This document shows positions 54,392 through 64,000 of a DNA stretch of 64,000 nucleotides, piece after piece. The notes beneath the pieces were generated by a model. The model saw only the letters and a list, made by a program, of their open reading frames with translations. It made no database searches and was not told the origin of the DNA. The translations under genes were made by a program, and so were the position numbers. Every line of letters starts with the position of its first letter. Positions within the stretch are counted from its first letter, which is position 1. The DNA is taken from NCBI RefSeq assembly GCF_003113495.2, contig NZ_CP084506.1, positions 3,162,001 through 3,226,000 on the forward strand, written 5' to 3'. The stretch comes from Edwardsiella tarda ATCC 15947 = NBRC 105688 (GTDB lineage Bacteria; Pseudomonadota; Gammaproteobacteria; Enterobacterales; Enterobacteriaceae).

Positions 54392-55945
54392 ATGCCTGCT
54401 TACCTACCATTCCTACTGGGGATCTTGCCGCTCGTCGTCATGATTATCCTGATCCTCAAAGTCAAAACCCCCATTCATTACGCCGTGTTACTCACCTTGG
54501 CGCTGACGCTAGCGGTCACCGGGCTGTATTGGCATACGCCATTACAAACGCTCGGCTCGGCATTGATCTATGGAGCATTAAAGGGATTGTGGCCGATCAT
54601 CATCGTGATCCTCGGCGCCATCTACAGCTATAACCTGATGCTGAAGACCGGCAGTATGGATGTCCTACGCGATGTACTCGCCACCGTCAGCGACGATAAA
54701 CGCATTCAAGTGTTACTGATCGCGTGGTGCTTCGGCGGTTTCCTCGAGGCTGCTGCGGGCTATGGCACCGCCGTCGCTATTCCTATCGGTATCCTGATCG
54801 CTCTGGGTTTTAACCCACTCAAGGCCGCCATCGCCTCCCTGGTCGCCAACACTGTTCCCACCGCTTTCGGCGCCGTCGGAATCCCCGTGTCGATCCTGGC
54901 CGAGCAAGTCAATCTGCCCGTCACCGCCCTCAGCGGTACCATCATCGCCCAGTTGGCGTTATTTAATATCCTGCTGCCCTTCGTCATCGTCGCCATCATC
55001 GGCGGTGGAGTCAAAGCGCTGCGTGGCATGGTCGGCCTGACGCTGATGTGCGGTATCGCGACCTTGATCCCACAGTATCTGGTGGCCATCAAACTGGGCG
55101 CCGAACTTCCCGCCTTCGCCGGTAGCCTGGTCAGCCTGATCGTCGTTACCCTGATGGCGAAAGCCCGGCGCACAGCAACTGCCGACGAGTACCGCATCGA
55201 CGGCGCTCATCTGTCAGGGAGTCGCCGTTACTCCGCCGCACAACTACTGCGTGCCTGCGCCATCTATATCCTGATCTTTATCTTCATTCTGCTCTGTTCA
55301 CCGTTGTTCCCAACCCTGCGCGCAACCGTCGCCCAGGTCGCTAGCGTAATCACCTTCCCGCTCGCCGATGGCCATGCATTGCGCCTGAAGATCGACTGGA
55401 TCGCGACCCCTGGCGTACTGATCATTATCGCAACCCTGATCGGTGGTCTCATTCAAGGGGCGACCTTCAGCCAGATGATCCGTGTCTTCGCCGCCACCGT
55501 ACGGCAACTGAAGAACTCGATCATCGCCATCTGCGCCATCGTCGCCATGGCGACCGTCATGGACGTCAGCGGCCTGATCGCCACCTTGGCGCAGACCCTG
55601 GTTGACGTCACCGGCGGCGGCTACCTGTTCATCGCCCCGATCATCGGTGCCCTGGGGACCTTCGTCACCGGTAGCGACACCAATTCCAACGTGCTGTTCG
55701 GCAAACTGCAAACCATGGCGGCTGAGCGGCTACACGTCGATCCGTTATGGCTGGCGGCGGCCAACACCTCCGGTGCAACGGGCGGCAAGATGATCTCGCC
55801 GCAGAGCATCGCCATCGCCGTCTCGGCCACCCGAATGGAGGGGCAAGGCAGCGCCATCATGTCTGGCACCCTGAAATATTGCTGCGCCTATATCGTGATC
55901 CTCGGGTTGAAGGTCGGTCTGGTTTACTACCTTTTCATGGCTTAA
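54392..55945 (+). CDS. lldP: L-lactate permease
   Basis: A 517-residue LctP-family transporter with about 13 membrane segments that takes up L-lactate (and probably glycolate) with protons. GGFLEAAAGYGTAVAIPIGI and FVTGSDTNSNVLFGKLQ are family-conserved loops. AGGGA lies before the ATG. It heads an operon with lutABC. About 190 bases of AT-rich sequence upstream (54200-54391) should hold the promoter; no regulator gene of the LldR or LutR type is adjacent. Confidence 0.93.
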   Translation: MPAYLPFLLGILPLVVMIILILKVKTPIHYAVLLTLALTLAVTGLYWHTPLQTLGSALIYGALKGLWPIIIVILGAIYSYNLMLKTGSMDVLRDVLATVSDDKRIQVLLIAWCFGGFLEAAAGYGTAVAIPIGILIALGFNPLKAAIASLVANTVPTAFGAVGIPVSILAEQVNLPVTALSGTIIAQLALFNILLPFVIVAIIGGGVKALRGMVGLTLMCGIATLIPQYLVAIKLGAELPAFAGSLVSLIVVTLMAKARRTATADEYRIDGAHLSGSRRYSAAQLLRACAIYILIFIFILLCSPLFPTLRATVAQVASVITFPLADGHALRLKIDWIATPGVLIIIATLIGGLIQGATFSQMIRVFAATVRQLKNSIIAICAIVAMATVMDVSGLIATLAQTLVDVTGGGYLFIAPIIGALGTFVTGSDTNSNVLFGKLQTMAAERLHVDPLWLAAANTSGATGGKMISPQSIAIAVSATRMEGQGSAIMSGTLKYCCAYIVILGLKVGLVYYLFMA

Positions 55946-55993
55946 TTGATTGAATTTAAATGTTTTACTATTACACAATGGAGAGCCTTCGTC

Positions 55994-56713
55994 GTGAACG
56001 TTAACTTCTTTGTCACCTGTCTAGGCGATGTCCTCAAGTCGCGCATGGCGCGCGACTCGGTACTACTGCTGGAGCAGCTGGGTTGTACGGTGCATTTCCC
56101 CGAAAAACAGGGATGTTGTGGGCAACCTGCCATCAACGGCGGTTATGTCGCCGACGCCATTCCCGGAATGAAAAACCTGATCCGCGCGCTGGAGGAAAAT
56201 GACGATCCGATCATCTCGCCGGCGGGTTCGTGCACCTATGCCGTCAAGAGCTATCCCACCTACCTGAGTGCCGAGCCCGACTGGGCGCTGCGGGCCGAAC
56301 GGGTCGCCAATCGGATGGTGGATCTGACCTCTTTTATCGTCAATACATTGGGCGTTAAAGATGTGGGCGCGCGCCTGCCTGGGCGGGCGGTCTATCACCC
56401 CTCCTGTAGCCTGCTACGCAAGATGAAGGTACGCGATGAGCCGCTGATCCTGCTCAATCATGTACAAGGATTGGAGCTACAACCCTTTGCCGATGCCGAG
56501 ACCTGCTGTGGCTTTGGCGGCACCTTCTCCGTGAAGATGGCCGAAATCTCCGGCGAAATGGTGAAGGAAAAGGTCGGCCATATGATGGAGGTCCAGCCGG
56601 ACTACCTGATCGGCGCGGACATCAGTTGCCTGATCAATATTGGCGGCCGCATGCAGCGTGAAGGGGTGCCGGTCAAAGTGATGCATATCGCCGAAGTCTT
56701 GATGTGCCGTTAA
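55994..56713 (+). CDS. lutA: LutA/YkgE, lactate utilisation Fe-S subunit
   Basis: A 239-residue protein of the glycolate-oxidase/heterodisulfide-reductase-like family with two CCG-type motifs, GCCGQPA and TCCGFGGTF, likely binding an iron-sulfur cluster. It is the same length as E. coli YkgE. The start is GTG at 55994, giving MNVNFFVTCLGD; the GGAG at 55980 is ten bases upstream. With LutB and LutC it oxidises L-lactate to pyruvate. Confidence 0.92.
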   Translation: MNVNFFVTCLGDVLKSRMARDSVLLLEQLGCTVHFPEKQGCCGQPAINGGYVADAIPGMKNLIRALEENDDPIISPAGSCTYAVKSYPTYLSAEPDWALRAERVANRMVDLTSFIVNTLGVKDVGARLPGRAVYHPSCSLLRKMKVRDEPLILLNHVQGLELQPFADAETCCGFGGTFSVKMAEISGEMVKEKVGHMMEVQPDYLIGADISCLINIGGRMQREGVPVKVMHIAEVLMCR

Positions 56714-56723
56714 GGAGGATGCT

Positions 56724-58145
56724 ATGTCGCTACAAACCAGCGAAATGAAGTTTAAGGAGCGCATCCGAGTCCAATTGGACGATAGCGTGATGCGCAAAGC
56801 CGTGGCTAATGCCCAGGAGCGCATTGGTGCCAACCGGCAGAAGATGGTGGATGAACTCGGCCACTGGGAAGCGTGGCGTGACCGCGCCGAACAGATCCGT
56901 GACCATGTCCTGGATAATCTCGATGCCTACCTGTATCAGCTGTCGGAGAAAATCGAGGCCAACGGCGGTCACGTCTACTTCGCCAAGACGAAAGAGGAGG
57001 CCACACGCTACATCCTGCAGGTCGCTCAAGCCAAAAACGCCAAGAAAGTGGTCAAGGCCAAGTCGATGGTCACCGAAGAGATCGGCATGAACCATGTCCT
57101 ACAAGAGGCGGGTATTCAGGTCGTGGAAACCGATCTCGGTGAGTATATTCTCCAGCTCGATCAGGATCCGCCCTCTCATGTGGTGGTACCCGCGATCCAC
57201 AAGGATCGTAATCAAATCCGGCGAGTATTGCATGAGACGCTGGGTTACGACGGGCCGGAGACCCCGGAGGCCATGACACTGTTCATCCGCCAGAAGATCC
57301 GCCAAGATTTCCTCAGCGCCGAGATCGGCGTCACCGGCTGCAACTTCGCCGTCGCCGAAACGGGATCGGTCTGCCTGGTAACCAACGAGGGGAATGCCAG
57401 GATGTGTACCACCTTGCCCCCTACCCATATCGCCGTGATGGGGATGGAGCGCATCGCCCCCACCTTCGAAGAGGTGGATGTGTTGATCACCCTGCTGGCA
57501 CGCAGCGCGGTCGGTGCCCGGTTGACCGGTTATAATACCTGGTTGACTGGGCCGCGCCTGGCCGATGAGCTCGACGGCCCGCAAGAGTTTCATCTGGTGA
57601 TCGTCGACAATGGCCGTTCGGCGGTACTCGCCTCTCCCTTCCGCTCGGTACTACGCTGCATCCGCTGCGGCGCCTGCATGAACACCTGCCCGGCCTATCG
57701 TCACATCGGTGGGCACGGCTACGGATCGATCTACCCCGGCCCGATCGGGGCGGTGATCTCGCCGTTGCTCGGCGGCTATGCCGCCTTTAAGGATTTACCC
57801 TACGCCTGCTCGCTATGCACCGCCTGCGACAGTGTCTGCCCGGTGAAGATCCCGCTCTCTCAACTGATCCTACGCCACCGCCGCACGATGGTAGAGGCGG
57901 GACTCCCCCCACGCGCCGAGCAACGCGCGACCCGGTTGTTCACTTATGCCAATAGTCATCCCGCCATCTGGAAAGTGGGGATGATCGCCGGCGCACATGC
58001 CGCCCGCTGGTTTATCAAGGGCGGAAAGGCGCCGATCAACGTCGGCGCGCTGGCCGAATGGACCGAGGCGCGCGATCTACCGCAAGCCGATGGTGAGAGC
58101 TTCCGCAGTTGGTTTAAACAGCACCAGGCGCAGGAGAAGAAATGA
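56724..58145 (+). CDS. lutB: LutB/YkgF, lactate utilisation Fe-S subunit
   Basis: A 473-residue subunit. The N-terminal LUD domain (about residues 60-300, with GVTGCNFAVAETGSV) is followed by two ferredoxin-like motifs, CIRCGACMNTCP (about 311-322) and CSLCTACDSVCPVK (about 357-370), and a C-terminal helical part. AAGGAGG gives a strong ribosome-binding site. It begins ten bases after lutA and overlaps lutC by four bases. Confidence 0.94.
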   Translation: MSLQTSEMKFKERIRVQLDDSVMRKAVANAQERIGANRQKMVDELGHWEAWRDRAEQIRDHVLDNLDAYLYQLSEKIEANGGHVYFAKTKEEATRYILQVAQAKNAKKVVKAKSMVTEEIGMNHVLQEAGIQVVETDLGEYILQLDQDPPSHVVVPAIHKDRNQIRRVLHETLGYDGPETPEAMTLFIRQKIRQDFLSAEIGVTGCNFAVAETGSVCLVTNEGNARMCTTLPPTHIAVMGMERIAPTFEEVDVLITLLARSAVGARLTGYNTWLTGPRLADELDGPQEFHLVIVDNGRSAVLASPFRSVLRCIRCGACMNTCPAYRHIGGHGYGSIYPGPIGAVISPLLGGYAAFKDLPYACSLCTACDSVCPVKIPLSQLILRHRRTMVEAGLPPRAEQRATRLFTYANSHPAIWKVGMIAGAHAARWFIKGGKAPINVGALAEWTEARDLPQADGESFRSWFKQHQAQEKK

Positions 58146-58840
58146 TGAATACCCGCGATGCATTCCTGGCAAACATCGCTAGCCAGCTCGGACGTGAGGT
58201 GCGCCATACCCCGCTAGCACGCCCACAACCGATCAACGACTATGCCCAGACTCGCCTGACAGAGTTGAGCCTGCAGCAGCGCTGTGATGCCTTTATCGAT
58301 GTCGCCAGCAACGTCATGCTGGCGCACTGTGAGCGTTGTAGCGTAGCCGAGGCCCCTCAGGCTGCGCTACGCCTCTGTGAACGTTATGGCCGCTCGCCGA
58401 CTATCGTCAGCGGCGATGAGCGCCTGGCTCAGTTGGGGATCAGCGAGCTGCTGGTGCGCGAGTGCCCCGCGACGCTCTGGGACCCGAGCAACGGGGAGGC
58501 GAATCTCCATCTGGCGGAGCAGGCCAAAGTCGGCGTCGTCTTCGCCGAATACGGCCTGGCCGAGTCGGGTGGTGTCGTGCTGTTCTCCTCCGCCCAACGT
58601 GGACGCGCCCTTAGCCTGCTACCGGAATCCTCGATCTTCGTTCTACGTCAGAGCACCATCCTGCCACGCGTCGCGCAGCTGGCTAGCCAGTTACACCAAC
58701 AGGCGCTACGCGGAGAGCGCATGCCGTCGTGTATCAACCTAATCGGTGGCCCTAGCTCCACCGCCGATATCGAGCTGATTAAGGTGGTCGGCGTACATGG
58801 ACCCATCCATGCCGCCTACCTGATCATCGACGACTGCTAG
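58142..58840 (+). CDS. lutC: LutC/YkgG, lactate utilisation LUD subunit
   Basis: A 232-residue LUD-domain protein (DUF162) with GVVFAEYGLAESGGVVL and INLIGGPSSTADIEL near the C-terminus, the segments conserved in LutC. It is required with LutA and LutB for L-lactate oxidation in other bacteria. The ATGA overlap with lutB indicates coupling; a second ATG one codon later is possible. It ends the operon. Confidence 0.92.
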   Translation: MMNTRDAFLANIASQLGREVRHTPLARPQPINDYAQTRLTELSLQQRCDAFIDVASNVMLAHCERCSVAEAPQAALRLCERYGRSPTIVSGDERLAQLGISELLVRECPATLWDPSNGEANLHLAEQAKVGVVFAEYGLAESGGVVLFSSAQRGRALSLLPESSIFVLRQSTILPRVAQLASQLHQQALRGERMPSCINLIGGPSSTADIELIKVVGVHGPIHAAYLIIDDC

Positions 58841-58907
58841 CCGCCTCTCAGCCATGGGGCCATGGCATGACGCCCCCGCCCGCAGGGCGTTATACCTCCC
58901 ATAAAAA

Positions 58908-58934
58908 AAGCCGCAGCCCTCGGGGCTGCGGCTT
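58908..58934 (-). terminator. yjeI terminator
   Basis: AAGCCGCAGCCC and GGGCTGCGGCTT pair with a three-base loop, with a T7 tract on the minus strand. The plus-strand side lacks T, so lutC may use the weaker ACGCCC/GGGCGT hairpin at 58869-58890. Confidence 0.9.
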
Positions 58935-58958
58935 AAACCATTCGTTCTACTCGGTCAC

Positions 58959-59306
58959 TCAGTTCGGGCACTTATAAACTTGACCGCTCATCTTGCTATC
59001 CAGCGGTGCGAAGCTGGACCAAAAACCTTCGCTCGGGCTAACGGCGCCGTAGACGACATTCCCGCCCATCGCGGCGGCTTTGTTACGCAGATCGTTAGCG
59101 GCGGCACGCATGGAGCTCGTTTCGCCACCCTGACCGGACAACCAGTTACTCTGCGTCCCCGTGGCCTCGCCCAGCAGTTGGCATTCGGCTCCCGGCTTAG
59201 TATCAGTAAATTTCACCTGCTGGCCGGCGGAAGACAGCTGAGTCATGGAACTGCACCCAGCCAGCAGCATGACGGCTGCCAGACCCAGTAACCCTTTAAT
59301 CCGCAT
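58959..59306 (-). CDS. yjeI: YjeI-like lipoprotein (DUF4156)
   Basis: A 115-residue lipoprotein: signal sequence with lipobox LLAGC (lipidated Cys near residue 18) and a DUF4156 domain with GAECQLLGEATG, NDLRNKAAAMGGNVVYG and C-terminal GQVYKCPN. Function is unknown. The ATG at 59306 has GGGGA five bases upstream; longer frames upstream do not begin with a signal sequence. It lies beside groEL as in E. coli. Confidence 0.9.
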   Translation of the reverse strand: MRIKGLLGLAAVMLLAGCSSMTQLSSAGQQVKFTDTKPGAECQLLGEATGTQSNWLSGQGGETSSMRAAANDLRNKAAAMGGNVVYGAVSPSEGFWSSFAPLDSKMSGQVYKCPN

Positions 59307-59467
59307 CTTATTCCCCATTTGATGTGTAAATGTTATCCGAATAATACCAGAATCCATTGCCAACACTTAATGAATGTGTTGCGCGGCTACGCTGGTGGGC
59401 TTAAGACACCCCTAGGGATCCCGGTATGCTTTTGCATAGTAGAGTATTCCCACGCGCTTAAGCCACA

Positions 59468-59497
59468 ATGATATGACAAAATTTCGTGTCATATCAT
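59468..59497. promoter_or_regulatory. Perfect dyad between groEL and yjeI
   Basis: ATGATATGAC (59468-59477) and GTCATATCAT (59488-59497) are exact complements with centres 20 bases apart, about two helical turns. It lies 162 bases upstream of yjeI. It looks like an operator for an unknown dimeric regulator; there is no T run for termination. Confidence 0.5.
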
Positions 59498-59507
59498 ACG
59501 CCAGATA

Positions 59508-59533
59508 GAAAAAAACCCCCGCAAAGCGGGGGT
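59508..59533 (-). terminator. groEL terminator
   Basis: ACCCCCGC-AAA-GCGGGGGT followed by a T-rich run on the minus strand, 29 bases after the groEL stop. Confidence 0.92.
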
Positions 59534-59561
59534 CTTCGGTCGACGGAGTCGGTTAGGGGGA

Positions 59562-61217
<1,656 letters not shown>

Positions 61218-61264
61218 TTAAATTCGTTCAAATTGGATATTGCGAGCGCTTGCCAATGCGGCGA

Positions 61265-61591
<327 letters not shown>

Positions 61592-61650
61592 TTAGGGTTG
61601 AAAGCCGGGCACGGGTATTTACACCGTGTTCCGGACTCATGTCTTGCTAG

Positions 61651-61677
61651 ATTGGGGCGCCGTTTTCCACCTTCAAG
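61651..61677 (-). promoter_or_regulatory. Sigma-32 heat-shock promoter of groESL
   Basis: On the minus strand CTTGAAG (61671-61677) and CCCCAAT (61651-61657) are 13 bases apart, close to the sigma-32 consensus CTTGAAA-N13-14-CCCCATNT. Transcription would start about 85 bases upstream of groES. Confidence 0.92.
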
Positions 61678-61815
61678 GGGGCCACGACAAAAAAATTCGC
61701 TTTTTTTTAACCTGCAAAGGTCAAAGATGCAACCGGGACGTGATAGTGGCCTGCCTCGACGACAGGCCATAGAAAAAGAGAAGAGCGAGAAGCTAACGAG
61801 TATGCCTGCCGCGGG

Positions 61816-62289
61816 TTACTTATGATCCAGATGGCGATGATCGTCATCCTTGCGCTCGAACTCACCGTCGAAGGTCTGCCCCCCACCACCGCCACCAAAA
61901 CCGCCGCCCCCCTCGCCCGGGCCACCACCACGGTAGAAGCGGAAATAAGGAAGCAGTTTCAATGCCAGATGCTTCTGCACTGGTGGCAACATCAACAGTA
62001 GACCGAGGAAGTCGGTAAAGAACCCAGGGACGATCAATAGCAGGCCCGCCATCACCAGCGACACACTCTTGATCATCTCGGCGGCAGGACTCTCACCCTG
62101 CGCCAGCTTCTGCTGGATCTGTATCAGGGTTTTCATACCTTGATTTCGCACCAACGAGGCACCGAGACATGAAGTCAGGATCACCAACAAAAGCGTCAAC
62201 GCGACCCCTAAAACAGCCGCGACTTTGATGAAGATCGATATTTCTATATAGACATATAAAAATATCAGGATGAAAGGCAACCAGCACAA
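61816..62289 (-). CDS. fxsA: FxsA, inner-membrane protein
   Basis: A 157-residue protein with about three to four membrane segments and a Gly-rich cytoplasmic tail (GGGPGEGGGGFGGGGGG) ending in RKDDDHRHLDHK. E. coli FxsA overproduction relieves F-plasmid exclusion of phage T7; the normal role is unclear. The start is TTG at 62289, with AGGAG seven bases upstream, where E. coli uses ATG in the matching position. Divergent from aspA. Confidence 0.93.
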   Translation of the reverse strand: MCWLPFILIFLYVYIEISIFIKVAAVLGVALTLLLVILTSCLGASLVRNQGMKTLIQIQQKLAQGESPAAEMIKSVSLVMAGLLLIVPGFFTDFLGLLLMLPPVQKHLALKLLPYFRFYRGGGPGEGGGGFGGGGGGQTFDGEFERKDDDHRHLDHK

Positions 62290-62653
62290 AGGATGTCTCC
62301 TAATTAAACGACTGTTTCACTATCTACACGAATGTAAATAAAAAACGACTACTTTAAAAATAAAATTATATTGGCGTCAAAAAAAGCGTCAATATAATTT
62401 GTATGATGTTATTTTCATCACCAGATAACCCCTACCTCGTGCGGGTTATTTACATTAACTGTGAGTATTATCACAGATATGATAATCAAAGGGATAAGAT
62501 ACACCATATAGTGATCTAGGTTCATACTTTTCCCTCCCGGCAGCATATGATCGTGTCCATAAAAGAGAGAACGGTGAATTCTCTCTGTTGTTCCTTAAAG
62601 AAAATTAATTTATTAGCTAATTTACTATTCGGCATCAATGAAAGAAGGTTCTC
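62290..62653. other. fxsA-aspA divergent regulatory region
   Basis: 364 AT-rich bases without a supported gene. It holds the CRP site below, a likely aspA -10 (TAAGAT, 62495-62500) and a seven-base-pair hairpin ATAACCC/GGGTTAT (about 62425-62450) of unclear use. Confidence 0.55.
62460..62475 (+). promoter_or_regulatory. CRP site of aspA
   Basis: TGTGA-GTATTA-TCACA is a perfect CRP core. Its centre (62467.5) is about 40 bases before a start predicted from TAAGAT at 62495-62500, the class II activator position. CRP control of aspA is known in E. coli. Confidence 0.85.
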
Positions 62654-64000
62654 ATGTCAAATAACATCCGTATTGAAGAAGATCTATTAGGCACCCGTGA
62701 AGTTCCTGCTGACGCTTATTATGGCGTCCACACCCTGCGTGCGATGGAAAACTTCTATATCAGCAACAACAAAATCAGCGATATTCCTGAATTTGTTCGT
62801 GGCATGGTAATGGTTAAAAAAGCGGCGGCCATGGCTAACCGTGAACTGCAAACCATTCCGCGTAAAATTGCTGACACCATCATCCTGGCCTGCGATGAAG
62901 TCCTGAATAATGGCAAGTGCATGGATCAGTTCCCGGTAGACGTTTTCCAGGGCGGCGCCGGTACCTCTGTCAACATGAACACCAACGAAGTACTGGCTAA
63001 CATCGGCCTGGAGCTGATGGGTCACAAGAAAGGTGAATACCAGTACCTGAACCCGAACGACCATCTGAACAAGTGCCAGTCCACCAACGACGCTTACCCG
63101 ACCGGTTTCCGTATCGCCGTTTACGCTTCCATCATGAAGCTGATCGATGCGATCACTAACCTGCGCGAAGGTGTTGACCGTAAGGCTGAAGAGTTCAAAA
63201 ACATCCTGAAAATGGGCCGTACTCAGCTGCAAGACGCTGTGCCGATGACCCTGGGCCAGGAATTCCACGCATTCAGCGTACTGCTGAACGAAGAAGTGAA
63301 AAACCTGCATCGTACCGCTGAGCTGCTGCTGGAAATCAACCTGGGCGCTACCGCGATCGGTACCGGTCTGAACACCCCGGAAGGCTACCAGAAACTGGCT
63401 GTACAGAAACTGGCTGAAGTGAGCGGTCTGGCATGTGTACCGGCCGAAGACCTGATCGAAGCCACCTCTGACTGTGGTTCTTACGTCATGGTTCACGGCG
63501 CGCTGAAGCGTACCGCGGTCAAACTGTCTAAGATCTGTAACGACCTGCGTCTGCTCTCCTCTGGTCCGCGCGCTGGCCTGAACGAAATCAACCTGCCGGA
63601 ACTGCAGGCTGGCTCTTCCATCATGCCGGCTAAAGTTAACCCGGTTGTGCCGGAAGTCGTTAACCAGCTGTGCTTCAAAGTCATCGGTAACGATACCTGT
63701 GTTACCATGGCCGCTGAAGCCGGTCAGCTGCAGCTGAACGTTATGGAGCCGGTTATCGGCCAGGCGATGTTCGAATCCATCTCTCTGCTGACCAACGGTT
63801 GCTACAACCTGCGTGAGAAATGCATCGACGGCATCACTGCCAACAAAGAAACTTGCGAAAAATTCGTCTTCAACTCTATCGGTATCGTTACCTACCTGAA
63901 CCCGTTCATCGGTCACCACAACGGCGACATCGTTGGTAAGATCTGTGCCGAAACCGGTAAGAGCGTACGCGAAGTCGTGCTGGAACGCGGCCTGCTGACC
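62654..64000 (+). CDS. aspA: Aspartate ammonia-lyase, 3' end cut by window
   Basis: 449 codons are visible of a family length near 478, so about 29 residues are missing at the window edge. The enzyme deaminates L-aspartate to fumarate, feeding fumarate respiration. The fumarase/aspartase signature [11 protein letters not shown] is intact, with [10 protein letters not shown] and NEVLANIG earlier. Codon use is highly adapted. A TTCTC-spaced ATG at 62654 with AAGAAGG upstream is the start. Confidence 0.98.
   Translation, partial: MSNNIRIEEDLLGTREVPADAYYGVHTLRAMENFYISNNKISDIPEFVRGMVMVKKAAAMANRELQTIPRKIADTIILACDEVLNNGKCMDQFPVDVFQGGAGTSVNMNTNEVLANIGLELMGHKKGEYQYLNPNDHLNKCQSTNDAYPTGFRIAVYASIMKLIDAITNLREGVDRKAEEFKNILKMGRTQLQDAVPMTLGQEFHAFSVLLNEEVKNLHRTAELLLEINLGATAIGTGLNTPEGYQKLAVQKLAEVSGLACVPAEDLIEATSDCGSYVMVHGALKRTAVKLSKICNDLRLLSSGPRAGLNEINLPELQAGSSIMPAKVNPVVPEVVNQLCFKVIGNDTCVTMAAEAGQLQLNVMEPVIGQAMFESISLLTNGCYNLREKCIDGITANKETCEKFVFNSIGIVTYLNPFIGHHNGDIVGKICAETGKSVREVVLERGLLT

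Noticed and set aside
62425..62450. Hairpin ATAACCC/GGGTTAT upstream of aspA as a terminator
   Set aside because: It lies between two divergent starts, so there is no transcript for it to end; no function is claimed.
62687..63919. A 410-codon open frame antisense to aspA
   Set aside because: It mirrors a highly codon-biased gene, has no ribosome-binding site and no recognisable domains; it is a shadow frame.

Overview
The window reads as ordinary chromosome from a GC-rich member of the Enterobacterales. Almost every gene has a close, mostly co-linear counterpart in the 94-96 minute region of E. coli K-12. The mix of presences and absences points towards Hafniaceae; Edwardsiella is my best guess, made from memory of the proteins and not from a search. 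I see no prophage, insertion sequence, CRISPR array, rRNA, toxin-antitoxin pair or recognisable defence cluster.

Layout. 1-700: the last codons of argR, its terminator and yhcN. 921-4560: mpl (-), fbp and ppa (+), ytfP (-). 4560-10070: tamB and tamA (-), the translocation and assembly module. 10344-16780: msrA, ytfL, ytfK, cysQ, ytfE (with an NsrR operator), fklB, ytfB and a DUF488 gene. 16900-18350: the rpsF-priB-rpsR-rplI ribosomal operon (-). 18650-20650: three small stress-related DUF1471 genes (yjfY, bsmA, yjfN) around the esterase yjfP. 20700-26390: nsrR-rnr-rlmB, purA and yjeT (-). 26581-27693: a lone acyltransferase-3 gene sitting between yjeT and hflC, which are neighbours in E. coli. 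28167-38927: the long minus-strand run nnr-tsaE-amiB-mutL-miaA-hfq-hflX-hflK-hflC. 38926-40068: queG. 40100-40275: a probable datA locus. 40362-40814: four tRNA-Gly(GCC) genes. 40987-48176: orn (-), rsgA, psd, mscM (+), epmA (-). 48598-51911: frdABCD. 51966-54110: sugE with a riboswitch-like leader, efp, epmB. 54392-58840: an lldP-lutABC lactate operon. 58959-62289: yjeI, groEL, groES, fxsA (-). 62654-end: aspA, cut by the window edge.

How the genes connect. EF-P and both lysylation enzymes (EpmA, EpmB) are present. NsrR and its target ytfE lie about 10 kb apart. Fumarate reductase and aspartase together make and use fumarate during anaerobic growth, with FNR-like and CRP-like sites upstream. 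mutL-miaA-hfq-hflXKC is the classical enterobacterial superoperon.

The most interesting sequence is non-coding: two DnaA boxes flanking a perfect IHF site next to the tRNA-Gly cluster (datA); a paired-hairpin guanidine-II-like leader on sugE; a GC-rich leader on ytfL; dyads at ppa and between groEL and yjeI; and exact 127-base tandem repeats of tRNA plus spacer. I did not find a convincing new multi-gene system.
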